Assembly: GCA_026745465.1 (NCBI GenBank)
Contig: JACYXH010000232.1
Span: 124,001-188,000, forward strand
Source of the DNA: Lota lota
Lineage: Eukaryota > Chordata > Actinopteri > Gadiformes > Lotidae
Direction: 5' to 3'
DNA length: 64,000 bases
Part shown: positions 32,380 to 45,434 of the stretch, in pieces
Layout of the letters: each line of letters starts with the position of its first letter
Numbering within the stretch: position 1 is the first letter of the stretch
The notes under the pieces: generated by a model
Databases searched by the model: none
Told to the model about the DNA's origin: nothing
Seen by the model: only the letters and a program-made list of their open reading frames with translations
Position numbers and translations under genes: made by a program

Positions 32380-33801
32380 ATCTGTATCAACAGATGAAAG
32401 AACGTTATTTTCATTTATTATTATTTGGAGTCTTTGGTTTGCCAACGGTTCAATGTCAATGTGTAACTCGAAGATTCCAGTAATAATACAACTAAAAGAC
32501 CCATGAAAGCCGGATAACAATGGCACATTTCCTTGTCAAAGGAAGTAACACAGCTGGCTTTTCAAAGTTTACAAAATTGCATTACGTAATTAAGTCAAAC
32601 GTATTTACACAGCAGCTTTCAGAGGCATTTACAGAGTGCCTTACAGGACTATAGTACAAATGCAGAAACATGAAACGCAGCTACAGGAATAACGACATAC
32701 ACATACATACATCGTTATGAAAAATTTTCTAAGCGCCTTACAAGCCTATTAGTGTTCAATTGCATTGCAAAGCTATAAAAGAAGCAAGCAGCAGCGCAAC
32801 TATTAGAGACAAACGTCTGTCACCCAATGCCAATCACTCCTAACATTTTGGAAAAACCTTCTTCAATAATGGCATTAAATATTGTGATTATGATTTCTTA
32901 CTTTCTCTAGATTGGTGATGGAGGAACAAAGTAGGCAGCTGCTGAGTCCTGGTGTCCTTCACCAGCCCGTTCCGAACGATGTAGAGACAAGAGGTCAGCT
33001 ACTCTGTGCAATCTATCATCACAGAATAAGTGCCAGCTTCCTGCTTGGAAGTCTTCAGTTACCAAATTATCTAGTAATCATTTACTTATGCCGTTTGCTT
33101 ACTGATGTATTTCATGTTAACTAAGGTAATGGTGTTATACATTATTTATTAGCTTAAGCGCTAGGGTTAGGGTTAACCCACTAACCGTAGTGCTTATAAT
33201 GCTTATTGCTGCATTAACTAATGTTAATTAATGGTTCATTAATATATCCTTATTGTAAAGTGTTACCAAACAAAGATTAGCTATATGATCAATGTTTCCT
33301 TGAAATATTTCTTGCAAGATATTTCTGCCTGCTTGGCCCATGCTGTGCTGTCATTGGTTAGATTTGTGTTATTGTGTGTATCATTCTCTACTCCAACATG
33401 CTTTGTCTTTAATAATGTCGATTTGATAAGTAAACCAAAGTAACAGCGTGATTGTATTCATTGTGAACATTTTATTTTATTTTTGCTCTAGGACACATTT
33501 TTACACATTCAGAAACTTGTTTTTAATTGGTAGCAAGCTACTTGGAGAGAAATAAATATTATGCTATATATTTAGCTTTCAGTGAAACTTAAGTCAAACA
33601 TGTCCATGTAGAGAAACATCTCCACATTCACAGACATTCATGGTGCACTAACATCAATGGTCTTGCAATAAAGAATCCTCAACCTCCGCATTCAAATATG
33701 TAAATCACTTTATGATATGCTGTATATAGCTTCTACATATAACGAAAGGTAAAACAACAGAGGTTTTCAGCTGAGCAATACTTTTAATATCACTTGATAT
33801 C
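32380..33801. other. No recognised gene
   Basis: Unique AT-rich DNA between the PLAC8-like gene and the chemokine 3' end. It includes a short telomere-like tagggttagggttaaccc at 33168-33182. Confidence 0.5.
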
Positions 33802-35801
33802 TTATTCGCTTATATTTTGAAGAGTCTCCGGCTGGATTTGCTGCTGCGTAAGTACAAATTTGACAAGTTTTCTGACCCAGGCTGACTGTGGGTTAAGACA
33901 AATTCTCTCTCCATTGGTCAATCCAGCACTAAAAAAAATAAAGATATAATATATATATTAAAATGTATATATACTTGTTTGTTTCTTAGCTTTCAGTCCC
34001 AGTTTAGTTGTGATTATTGACTGGATTTGCATTACGAACGAGTATATACAAAGCAGTTCTTTTATTGAAAGCAGTCTCCCAATATATGATAAGACCTTAT
34101 TACAAAAACGCGATTTCCCCATAATTCTCACACATATAAAACAATCTGTAGAACATGGCATGTAACAGTTTGTGTGTGGAGATCACGTTGGCCTGATAGA
34201 CTCAACTGTTGCTTTTATCCAAAGCAACGTGACAGGCGAAGACACAATGAAAAGAAACACACAAACTGTTTAAAATACGATTAGATGGAGGGAGGGAGAG
34301 GAGGAAAGAGGGAGAGGGGAGAGAGAGGGTGGAGAGAGTATAGAGAGGAGAGGAAGAGAGGGGAGATGGGAGAGAGGGTGGAGAGAGGATAGAGAAAAGA
34401 GGAAGAGAAGGGAGAGAAGAGAGAAGAGAGAGTGGCGATGGGAGAGGGGAGAGGAGAAGAGATGGGAGAGGAGATATTTGCGATGAGAGAAAGGGGGCGA
34501 AAGGAGAAGAGGAGAGAGTAGAGGGGAGGGGAGAAGAGAGAGGGGAAGCAAGATGAGGAGAAGGGAGGAGGAAGAAGAAGAAAGAGGAGGAGACAGGAGA
34601 GATGAGGGGAGCGAGGAGATAAGGAGGTGGGGTGTTCAACGTGATGAAGGCCGATGGATGGTTGGGTGGTGCATGGCGGGGTGAACCACTTACATGACCT
34701 CTGTGTTGTGGCAGTGAGCATCCCGGGGGAAGATCTTGAGACTCTTCAGGCGATTTGGAGGGACCATGCGAGACTCCACCTCGGCGCAGCGGCAGTGGGC
34801 GTTGTAGTCTCTGCCGATGGGGGGTATGCCTGCACCACCAAGAGAATAAACACACACACAGAACAAACAAGAGAGAATAAACCTTATTCACGCACAGCGG
34901 CCCTATTGGTTAGCTGGGTGGGGGAAAAACGTCTGGGAGGTTTGGAAACCGTGACGACTTGGTTTGAAAGCCTTGTTCCCTCCCCAGAAAAGCATTCACT
35001 GTCATGGTTTGATGGTAAATGCCGTTTGTGTGATTTCCAGCCCCCGGAGGATGGAGCGGTGCCCAGCGCTAAGCACCATCGCTGTTTGAGTTACTGACAC
35101 CAGACTTGGTGCACTCCCTGAGTGGGATGTCTTCCACGTCCTCCAAGACGGGAAATGTTCAGCTATCAAATAAGGCCTGTAAACCGAGTTGCAGAGAATT
35201 TCCTCCAATTTTAGCAACCCCTACAGGCTACGTGTCTACATGTCTGACAAATTTGAAAACGTTTGACCAGTCACAGGCTGACACATGGGTGGTCAAAAAG
35301 GGTACAAATGATAATACTTATCCACGTATCTGCGGATTAACTGGGAATACCTAATAACAAGCAACAACATGAATAGAAATTGTCAACGCGGAAACCACAG
35401 TAACACAATTAGAATTAGAATGAAGGATCAGTAATGATGGGAACAATGTACCGGCTGGCCTGTCTTTGACCGACCAACAATGCACTTTCTAGAAAACCTT
35501 CTAGAAAAACCAAACAAACCAGATGATCAGTTATCTTCATCAAAACCTCAGGACATGGCTGGACACTGAGTGATACTCTCTCTTTCGTCACACAAGACAG
35601 GTACGCAACACACACACACACAATCGAGCAGAATGCAAATCATGCGTTCTACCTGCTTTGACTTTGAAGTCAAGTTGCCGCCAAGTTGTAACTCACCTCC
35701 TGGCAGTTGAACTACAAACTGCCAGTTAGCATCGTAGGCTTACCGTGAATCAGCAGAACAGCCAAGGCCAGACACAGCAGCAGTGGAAGAAGTTTGTTCA
35801 T
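33802..35801 (-). CDS. CXC chemokine (non-ELR)
   Basis: Three exons, 35801-35744, 34829-34694 and 33928-33802, give 106 residues with intron phases 1 and 2, as in typical chemokine genes. Exon 1 is a leucine-rich signal peptide. The mature start IPPIGRDYNAHCRCAEV carries the CXC pair (CRC) without an ELR motif. The second pair of cysteines is in RDAHCHNTEVI and GERICLNPQSAWV. The C-terminal helix follows (RKLVKFVLTQQ). Secreted chemoattractant for leukocytes by family. Lack of ELR argues against neutrophil-type CXCL8 function and favours a CXCL9-13-like role, but I cannot name the orthologue. Intron 2 contains a long purine-rich repeat. Confidence 0.88.
34283..34630. repeat. Purine-rich GGAGAGA low-complexity tract
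   Basis: About 350 bp of GA/GGAG purine strand in intron 2 of the chemokine gene; capable of triplex-type structure in principle. Confidence 0.9.
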
Positions 35802-35935
35802 TTTAACTCGTTTTTTCTTCTTCTCCTTTTTGGTCTGTGTGTGTGTGTTGTCGTCTTTTGATCACTCAAATGTGTGTAAAACGTGCAGCGTCGCTGGAGA
35901 TGAGTGAGTTGTGCAGTCTGCTAGCACGTATCATC

Positions 35936-35945
35936 ACTATTTATT
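35936..35945 (-). promoter_or_regulatory. TATA-like box of the chemokine gene
   Basis: Minus-strand AATAAATAG lies about 135 bp upstream of the chemokine ATG, leaving room for a short 5' untranslated region. No other TATA-like element is closer. Confidence 0.35.
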
Positions 35946-36279
35946 CACATCATAACCACTTGGTCATCGTGACAACGGCTGTGGGGAATATTGTACACAC
36001 GTGTGTGTTTGTTCTGGGTGAGCGTATGTGTGTGAGCGTGCGTGTGTATTTGTAATATTGCGTTACTGTGTGTGTGTGTGTGTGTTTTTGGTTTCGTTCT
36101 GCTGCTCACATGCTCTCTGCTCACATGTAGAGCAGTCATATGCTGGGGAGTTCAGCATTAGACCACAACGCCTTCCTGAGGGCCAGACAGGTCGACCGTC
36201 GTCTTAGAAACACACCTCACTGACCTGACATGCTGATGTGTCAATGAAAAGGCCACATGGCAGAATGAGAAATACAAAG

Positions 36280-36430
36280 TCTGGTTGATATAGTCTGGTT
36301 GGGCAGGTAGATCCGTCTAGTCCCCGGTTAGGGTGTTTGGCATCCAGCTGAAAGATTCTGGGTTCGAGGCCCAAACATCAGTCTACCTGTGCTACTGCTC
36401 AGCATTAATGACATTTTGAAAATTGCTCTA
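36280..36430 (+). mobile_element. tRNA-derived SINE
   Basis: An A-box-like tctagtccccggttagggtg and a B-box-like GGTTCGAGGCCC, followed by diverged body sequence. A detached tail motif (tttggataaaggtctactaaa) is at about 37218. Confidence 0.55.
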
Positions 36431-36665
36431 GAACAGAACAACAGCAGTTAGAAAAAAACGGCTTCCCCTTTCTTTTGTTATGTTCTGATTAAAACCATTT
36501 CCCAACGTGTTTTGGTTCTCTCTTTCTCTCGTGAAGACAGCTATGAAGAGGCCATACATCGCATAAGTGGAACATGAACAAAGAAACTTTTGAAGCCAAC
36601 AATTTTATCTAGTGACCTCGTTTTCCACATGATTTGTTTGTGCTGTTGTGGTTGCTGACGGTTGC

Positions 36666-36668
<3 letters not shown>

Positions 36669-36731
<63 letters not shown>
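36669..36731. repeat. (TG)n microsatellite
   Basis: About 60 bp of pure TG dinucleotides. Confidence 0.96.
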
Positions 36732-36733
<2 letters not shown>

Positions 36734-36739
36734 CATACT

Positions 36740-37175
36740 CAAACCATAACTACAAACCGATAACCTACCACTGGAATGTTTTGTATGGGCAACGAAGGGC
36801 AGTTGAAAACAACATACAACATATAGCAACATACAATGAGACAAGCAGCCAGGCTCCTGGAGAAATCCATTACCCCCAAACCAACACACACACACACTAC
36901 AACAACCCATTATTTGATTATCTGCACTATATTGTTCTGTATTTTGCACAGCATTTTTTTCTTTTTGCACTACCCCCGTGGCTGGTACCACTACCACTCG
37001 AACACATTGTTGTATTAATGTTGCTACTTCTTATTATTTATCATTACATACTTTGTTATTGTGATCTTGTATTGATGCTGCTATGCGACTGTTGAGGAAC
37101 CAAGCCTAAGAGTTTTACTCTCGCATACTTGTACGTTAAGATGTAATAAAAGCAACTCTGATTCAGATTCTGATT
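36740..37175 (+). mobile_element. LINE 3' tail fragment
   Basis: A non-coding 3' region ends in aataaaagcaactctgattcagattctgattcag, a short tandem tail as seen on fish non-LTR retroelements. Assignment to L2/Rex1-like is by general appearance only. Confidence 0.35.
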
Positions 37176-37734
37176 CAGTGTATCGAACATATTATGAAGT
37201 ATCTGAAAAAGAAAATTCCCTGTACTTTGGATAAAGGTCTACTAAACAGACATTCCAGATATTATTATTAAGATAATATTTTTAATCACACTTTGATAGA
37301 AAAGATGTGACATAGGTTAGCCTCCTTTCGTGATTATGGCGCTAGCCTTCCTCACAAGGAAACAAACATTCCAAACATTCCGTGCAAACTTCCCCTGTGT
37401 CATTGTGGTCTCCACACACCCCCAAACACACACGCACTCCTTTTGAGAAACACAGATATTGACTAACTGTTACCATAAAAGCAAGTTTACAGTAATTACT
37501 GCTGCACACAGCGCGCATTCATCATGAACACTAATCCATGTCCCACACTCTGGCCGGCTGCCATGTTTCTAAAGACCTCTACATCAGCCAGAACCAAAGA
37601 ACACTGGCCAGAACTACCGAGGACGTGACCCCCCCTCCCCAATCATTTCTGTGTCACATCACGCGTGCACAACATTTGTAGTAATAAACCTAAACCTCAA
37701 AAATACGGTCGTTGTCATTGGTGTGCACCTTTTC

Positions 37735-38480
37735 GACCTCCCTGTACGTAACTACCCTGTACCCGTACCCTGTACGTAACCTCCCTGTACGTAACCTCCC
37801 TGTACCCGTACCCTGTACGTACCCTGTACCCGTACCCTGTACGTAACTACCCTGTACCCGTACCCTGTACGTAACTACCCTGTACCCGTACCCTGTACGT
37901 ACCCGTACCCTGTACCCGTACCCTGTACGTACCCGTACCCTGTACCCGTACCCTGTACGTAACTACCCTGTACCCGTACCCTGTACGTAACTACCCTGTA
38001 CCCGTACCCTGTACGTACCCGTACCCTGTACCCGTACCCTGTACGTAACCTCCCTGTACCCGTACCCTGTACGTAACTACCCTGTACCCGTACCCTGTAC
38101 GTAACTACCCTGTACCCGTACCCTGTACGTAACCTCCCTGTACCCGTACCCTGTACGTAACTACCCTGTACCCGTACCCTGTACGTACCCGTACCCTGTA
38201 CCCGTACCCTGTACGTAACTACCCTGTACCCGTACCCTGTACGTAACCTCCCTGTACCCGTACCCTGTACGTAACTACCCTGTACCCGTACCCTGTACGT
38301 AACTACCCTGTACCCGTACCCTGTACGTAACCTCCCTGTACCCGTACCCTGTACGTAACTACCCTGTACCCGTACCCTGTACGTACCCGTACCCTGTACC
38401 CGTACCCTGTACGTAACCTCCCTGTACCCGTACCCTGTACGTAACCACCCTGTACCCGTACCCTGTACGTAACCTCCCTG
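37735..38480. repeat. GTACGTA-rich minisatellite, about 740 bp
   Basis: Built from ccctgtacgtaac[ct][ta]cc and ccctgtacccgta modules in several higher-order orders. Rich in CpG and in self-complementary GTAC/TACGTA. No gene is recognised in 37175-39365 apart from this and short CA, poly-C and GT runs near 38720-38780. Confidence 0.95.
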
Positions 38481-39365
38481 ACACACGCACTATCTGTGAG
38501 TGGTGTGCTTGTGTTTAAATATACTACATTACTAATTGTGGGAGTGTGTGTGGATGGTGATGTTCACTTGACCGAGGCTAAATTTGTGTTGTGTGAGGCT
38601 GCACACCTGTAGCACATTGAGTGATCAGTGTGCAAAGGTTAAACCAGCCATCACGGCACACGCACTCAGGGAGAGATCTCCCGCATGGAACACCAGGCCA
38701 TGTATCATTAACAACAACCCCCCCCCCCCCCCCCCCCCACACACACACGTTGCGTTTGTCACTGTGTGTGTGTGTGTGTGTTTAAGGCTTTAATTCAATG
38801 CGAGACGAAGGGCTACCATTTGAAACTAAGTTGAACTTTGTCTTAAAATATAAAGAATTAAATTTTTGAGTTCTAAACTTTGAGCTAATGCTGTAGAGGA
38901 AAGAAACACTTGCACAGAAACACATGACAACTTTGTTCTCATCTTTGGAATATCCTTCACGAGGATTACGCACAAGAACATAACCGGTCGGGCGGCTCAT
39001 GTGTTACGTGTTTATTTGGTACGGGTCAAATCAAGCGGGCCTGACAAACCAGACCTTACACGGTAGCATCATTGGTCGCTTGCAAAGCGAGCAAAACCAC
39101 TTCAGTAACGACTCAAACGTAATCACTCGTGTCTCGATTTATTGAGGCAGAGCTTTACGAAAATTAGAAAACGTTCTGTAACAAAATGTACGTCAATTTG
39201 TCAAAATGTATATTGAAACATAACCCCTTTAAGATGGAGCATTTTCATATTCAGGGGGGGTCCGGGGGCGGGGGGGGGGGGAGAAAAAAAGCTTAGCTGA
39301 AATTCGGTTGCCGGGTTACAGAGCCTCCCTACAGCGGAGGGTTTGGCTGGAGGGGTTGGGCGCCT

Positions 39366-42221
39366 TCAGGGGAGCACGTCCAGCTGGATCTGGCCCGCCA
39401 CCTGGCGCAGGGCCGCGCAGTCCAGGGTGGCGATCAGTCTGGTGGTGCCAGCCCTCCGGGGGGTGAAGTTCTCCGCCCAGGTCACCCTGGAGCCCCCTGG
39501 GATGAGACTGGGGGGCGGGGGGGGGGAACACAGCCATAGTAGCTTAGCAGGTGCAGCTCATTAAGTTAAGCTGAGCCTTTATGGGAACTGAGTTAGCCTT
39601 AGTAGCTCATTAAGTTAAAGAGCTACTAAGGCTAACTCAGTTCCCATAAAGGCTCAGTGGTCTTTATGGGAACTGAGTTAGCCTTAGTAGCTCATTAAGT
39701 TAAAGAGCTACTAAGGCTAACTCAGTTCCCATAAAGGCTCAGTGGTCTTTATGGGAACTGAGTTAGCCTTAGTAGCTCATTAAGTTAAAGAGCTACTAAG
39801 GCTAACTCAGTTCCCATAAAGGCTCAGCGGTCTTTATGGGAACAAACACAGGCGTGGCAAACTTGAGTTGATGACGGGTCGGTAGACATGTCAGTGTCTT
39901 CTCCTGGAGCGACACTTGGTGAGACGCAATTACAAAACGCGTCAAGCGAATGGATAAAGGCAAAGGTTGTATTTCTCCCAAGGGATCCTTTCCATAACGT
40001 TGTCAGACACTCATGATAACCACCTGGGTTACATTGCAGCCCGAAATGCTCTCTCTCAATGCTGGAGCATTTTCAAAAAGTGTTGTCCGCATAGGTAACT
40101 CGATGGGGAAATTGGATCCAGGTTGAAAATCCTGAAGTTAGCCTTTAATAAGCAACAACGCAGCTAATCATCAGCTGGTGTTGGTGGCGGTCAGCCATTT
40201 TTTCAAACTTAGGAATGGTCTCAGATGTTTCAAGTTTTATGCTGAAAATGAGCTACACTAGTTGCTGAGCCATTCACAGTCACACAGTAACCACACTGTC
40301 ATACCCCAAAACCCCATCCTTTAATTAAGTAGGTAACATCTTATCTCCTTAAAAAATCGATTGTGTGCTTATTGACGGCTTGTCTTTTTTTGGCTCACCC
40401 GTAATATTTGAAGACGGGTGACAAGACCCCTGGTCCCTCGAAGCGAACATAAACATGTTCTAAGATAAAGCTGAAGGGGTTTGTGAAATCCATTGTTGCC
40501 GTCATCTCCTCGTTGACTTTGTTCAACCCTGACACCTGCAGGACACAAAGAGAATGACAGCATAAACATTGATTTAGTTGACCTCGTAATGTAACCATAA
40601 CAGCTTTGTTTTCACATTCGTGCACTTATGCTGGGAATGGCAAAATATTGGTTGCTATTCAGTGCAAAAACACATGGTAAAAGGAGAAGTAATATTCAAA
40701 CAGCAAGAGTTTAAGGCTCACTATCAAACACCACATCTTATGTCTACTGGTTAAAAACAACAAACAATGCAAACAAGCTTTTCATGGAGCCTCAGCCATC
40801 AGGTCAGCTCCATGTGGTTGGCTTCGGCTGGTCCTTGATTGGGTATTGGTTGGTGGTCGGGGGGTTAAGGGGGGGGGGGGGGGCTGACCTTGATGGAGAG
40901 CTTGGGCGTGTGCAGGGCGACCACTTTCATGGCGGTGATGATCTGACCCGTCTCCTTCACCTTCCCCGTGGCGATGAAGTGGAGGTTGGCCTGCTCCACC
41001 AGCTTCTTCATGTAGGACCTGGCAGGCACCTGCCACACCTCCTTCACACCTGGGACACACACACACACACACACGCGCACACACACACACACACACGCAC
41101 ACACACACACACACACACACGCACGCACACACACACACACACACAAACACAATGACACACGCACCCACACACAATGACACACACACGTACAGACACACAT
41201 ATATATACACACACACACACACAATGACACACACACACACACACACACACACAATGACACACACACACACAAACACAATGACACACACACAAACACACAA
41301 TGACACACACACACACAATGACACACACACAAACACAATGACACACACATAAAGACAGACGGACGGACGGACAAACACACACGCACCCACACACAATGAC
41401 ACACACACGTACAGACACACATATATATATACACACACACACACAGATACACACACACACACACACACACAAACAAGTAAAGATGTACACACACGGATTG
41501 GTGTATTGGTGATTGGTGATTAAAAGTTTGAAGAGAGTACATTTCTCAACATGCACACACAATCAGTCCTAATGCCCCCCCCCCCCCCCCCCCCCACCCC
41601 CCCGACACCCACTCTGGTTCCCCTCCAGCTTGACGGTGGGGGTCTTGAAGAGGAAGTCGGCGCTGGTGACGCCCGTGTAGTACACCACGCTGCCCGTGAC
41701 GTAGGCGTCCACCGTGCGGCGCTCCCCGCTGCGGCTCACCACCTGGAGGTCCAGCTGGAAGTCGTCGCCCACCGCCACCTCCAGGCTGGGCAGCAGCAGC
41801 TCCACGTCCGCCTCCGGCAGCTCGCTCTTCTCCCGCGCACAGCCGTACACCTCGCCCTTCTCCAGCACCGTGCGCTCCTCCACGCTGCCTGGAGACCCGG
41901 GGGGGGGGGGGGGGGGGGGGGGGGGAGAGAGGGAGGAGGGGGAAGGAAAGGAGGGAGGGAGGGAGGGAGGGAGGGAGGAAAGGAGGGAGGGAGGGAGGGA
42001 GGGAGGGAGGGAGGGAGGGAGGGTGAGAGGGAGGGAGGAAGGGAGGGTGAAAGGGAGAAGGAAAGGAGGGAGAGAGGGAGGGAGGGTGAGGGAGGGAGGG
42101 AAGGAGAGAGGGAGAGAGAGGGAGGAGGGGGAGGGAGCGGGAGAGACACCACATCTTATGTCTACTCGTTACACACAACAGAGACTAACAATGGAAAAAA
42201 GCTTCTCATACAGCCTCAATT

Positions 42222-42268
<47 letters not shown>

Positions 42269-45200
42269 GGGGGGGGGGGTGGTCTGTTGGTGGCGTAAGG
42301 GTTAGGATAAAAGGAGACAAACTTCAGGTAACTTTATGATGCGGTCGGCGTTGTAAAATGAACACTAAACAACAATAACAAACTCTTTGGAATTTCCTAA
42401 ACGTCCTATTGGCCGAAGCATCCGCCAGCGCCACGGGGGCCCGCCTGACCTTACGGGGGCCCGCCTGACCTTACGGGGGCCCGCCTGACCTGACGGGGGC
42501 CCGCCTGACCTGACGGGGGCCCGCCTGACCTGACGGGGGCCCGCCTGACCTGACGGGGGCCCGCTTGACCTTACGGGGGCCCGCCTGACCTTACGGGGGC
42601 CCGCCTGACCTGACGGGGGCCCGCCTGACCTTACGGGGGCCCGCCTGACCTGACGGGGGCCCGCCTGACCTTACGGGGGCCCGCCTGACCTTACGGGGGC
42701 CCGCCTGACCTGACGGGGGCCCGCCTGACCTTACGGGGGCCCGCCTGACCTGACGGGGGCCCGCCTGACCTGACGGGGGCCCGCCTGACCTTACGGGGGC
42801 CCGCCTGACCTGACGGGGGCCCGCTTGACCTTACGGGGGCCCGCCTGACCTGACGGGGGCCCGCCTGACCTTACGGGGGCCCGCCTGACCTTACGGGGGC
42901 CCGCCTGACCTTACGGGGGCCCGCCTGACCTTACGGGGGCCCGCCTGACCTGACGGGGGCCCGCCTGACCTTACGGGGGCCCGCCTGACCTGACGGGGGC
43001 CCGCCTGACCTTACGGGGGCCCGCCTGACCTTACGGGGGCCCGCCTGACCTGACGGGGGCCCGCCTGACCTTACGGGGGCCCGCCTGACCTGACGGGGGC
43101 CCGCCTGACCTGACGGGGGCCCGCCTGACCTTACGGGGGCCCGCCTGACCTGACGGGGGCCCGCTTGACCTTACGGGGGCCCGCCTGACCTGACGGGGGC
43201 CCGCCTGACCTTACGGGGGCCCGCCTGACCTTACGGGGGCCCGCCTGACCTTACGGGGGCCCGCCTGACCTGACGGGGGCCCACCTGACCTGATGGGGGC
43301 TCGCCTGACCTTCGGGGAACTTGTAGAGGTCGGTGATGTCGCGGCGGTCGTACGAGCCGGGGGCCTTGGTCAGGATGAGGCGGCCCACGTGGTCCTTCTT
43401 CACCTTCACCACCGCCATGGTGCCGTCCCTCTGGCGGCTGTAGAACACCACGTCGCTGTTCACCTGCCCGGCAACAACACAGCGGACCAATCAAAATGGA
43501 GGACCGTCTCTTTAAGAAGGTCGGGAGGGTTCAGGTGTGTTGGTTCAGCGCCCCCAGACGGACTGATGAGCGGCTGACCCCCTCCCACACCTTGCAGTAC
43601 GATTTCTCAAATCGAACTGTCCACAACAACCAACGCACTTACCGAAAAGTCGGCTATGAGGTTCGAATTGAATTAGGACTTGGAGGTTCAAGTTCAAACG
43701 TTATTGTCATGTGTAGTAAAACACAATGAAATACTGCTGAGGCTCTCCTTGCCTTAGCACAAAGGACAACACAAACACAACAGACCTACACACACTATGT
43801 ACACAATGCACTCCCGTATACATTATATTCCCAGTTGCATCATTGCACATGATATACCAGCGGTGTGAAGGGCATCAGGGTCAGCAGCCTGTGGAAAGGA
43901 AGTGCAACCGAGTGCAGTGCTGTGAGGTACACCCCCCAAACGACTAACACAAAACACACAAACACCAAGACACACAAACACCACCACCTGTCTTCTAATC
44001 TGCTGACACTCCTTCTGAAACCCTCCGCCAAACGCACAACCGCTGGAAAAGAACCAATGGTCAAGAGCGGCGACGGCGACCCGAAAGAGGAGGCCGCCTT
44101 GGAGAGGGACTCGCCTCGGCGAAGACGAAGGCCGCGTCGAAAGGAAAGCAGAGCTCTCCGTGTTTGATGGCTCGCACGGACGCCGGCCCGCACCGGAACA
44201 TCCCTGTGTGGGACCAGAGAGGCGTGTTGATTTCCCCGCCGTACAGTACGTGGTGGAACATCCAGCGTCAACGCCATGACTTCATGGCGTGGACTATTGA
44301 CTGATATTCATTGTTTGAGTTGATCTTTTTTTTTTTTAAGTTCTTTAATTGGACTATTTAATTTGTTTTATTATTTATTATTATTTATTCCATTGAAGTT
44401 ATTTGCAATTTTATGAACAGAGCAACCCAAAGGAAGACCCGAAACATTCTGTACTTTACGCAAAACAACATATTAAAAAGGTACAGAACAATTCATGGCT
44501 TTTCAATATCACACACCGAAAATAAAAGTGTTAAGTCTATTTCATCTTTCTCCTTTACCGTCGCTGGTCTCCTGTGGCGTGGCGTCCACGGCCTGCCAGC
44601 CCCCGAACCCAGTGGGAAGGTCCGACCTCGTCATGTAGCACTCGTTCCAGCAATGGTAGTTCCTGAAAACAGACACACAAGTCAGCCCGCTGCCTCATTG
44701 GTCGATGAGGCAGCGTGTGATGTCACTCAGTGTTTGGAGTGGGCGGGGCTAGCTCAATTTTGGAGGCAGACGAGTATACATTGTAGTATATTAAGCCAAG
44801 TATATACACATCATTTTTTGTATTTATAGTTATTTCGAAATGGTCCACCTGGCAAATGCTAATAATGATAACTGTTGTAAATATCTTCCATTGTGTGTCG
44901 AAATTAACAGATAGTGGAACGGAAAAGACATTTCTCAGGATCAACCGATTCTAGCAATATAAAAAAAAGCATACTAAAATGTTATGTATAGATATATTTA
45001 AAAATAACTATTGTGTATATTGATATACAATATAAATATGATATAATAATGATAAAATGCAGAGATCAGACAGCATAGTGGATCCCAGAGCAGCAGCTAC
45101 CAGATGGAGTCGCGGGTGTTTTTGCGGTCAATGCGGCCGTTCTCGTCCAGGATGATGTCCGTCTTCAGGTTGCCGTCGTTGTCGTGAGCAGAGTAGAAGT

Positions 45201-45338
45201 TGGTGACCACACGTGATGGGATGCCCAAGCAGCGCAGGACTGGAACACACACACACGCACACACGCACACACACACACACACATATATACACACACACAC
45301 ACACACACATATATACACACACACACACACACGTTACA

Positions 45339-45369
<31 letters not shown>

Positions 45370-45389
45370 ACAACACACACACATGTTAC

Positions 45390-45434
<45 letters not shown>

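Noticed and set aside
32912-33124. Small plus-strand frame MVMEEQSRQLLSPGV...
   Set aside because: Acceptor-like sequence upstream, but no donor-matched partner and no domain.
37875-38486. 203-residue VQGTGTG repeat frame
   Set aside because: Entirely inside the GTACGTA minisatellite; no homology or splice context.
42433-43312. CRISPR-like regular repeat array
   Set aside because: Units are contiguous with no unique spacers and sit in a eukaryotic intron; it is a minisatellite.
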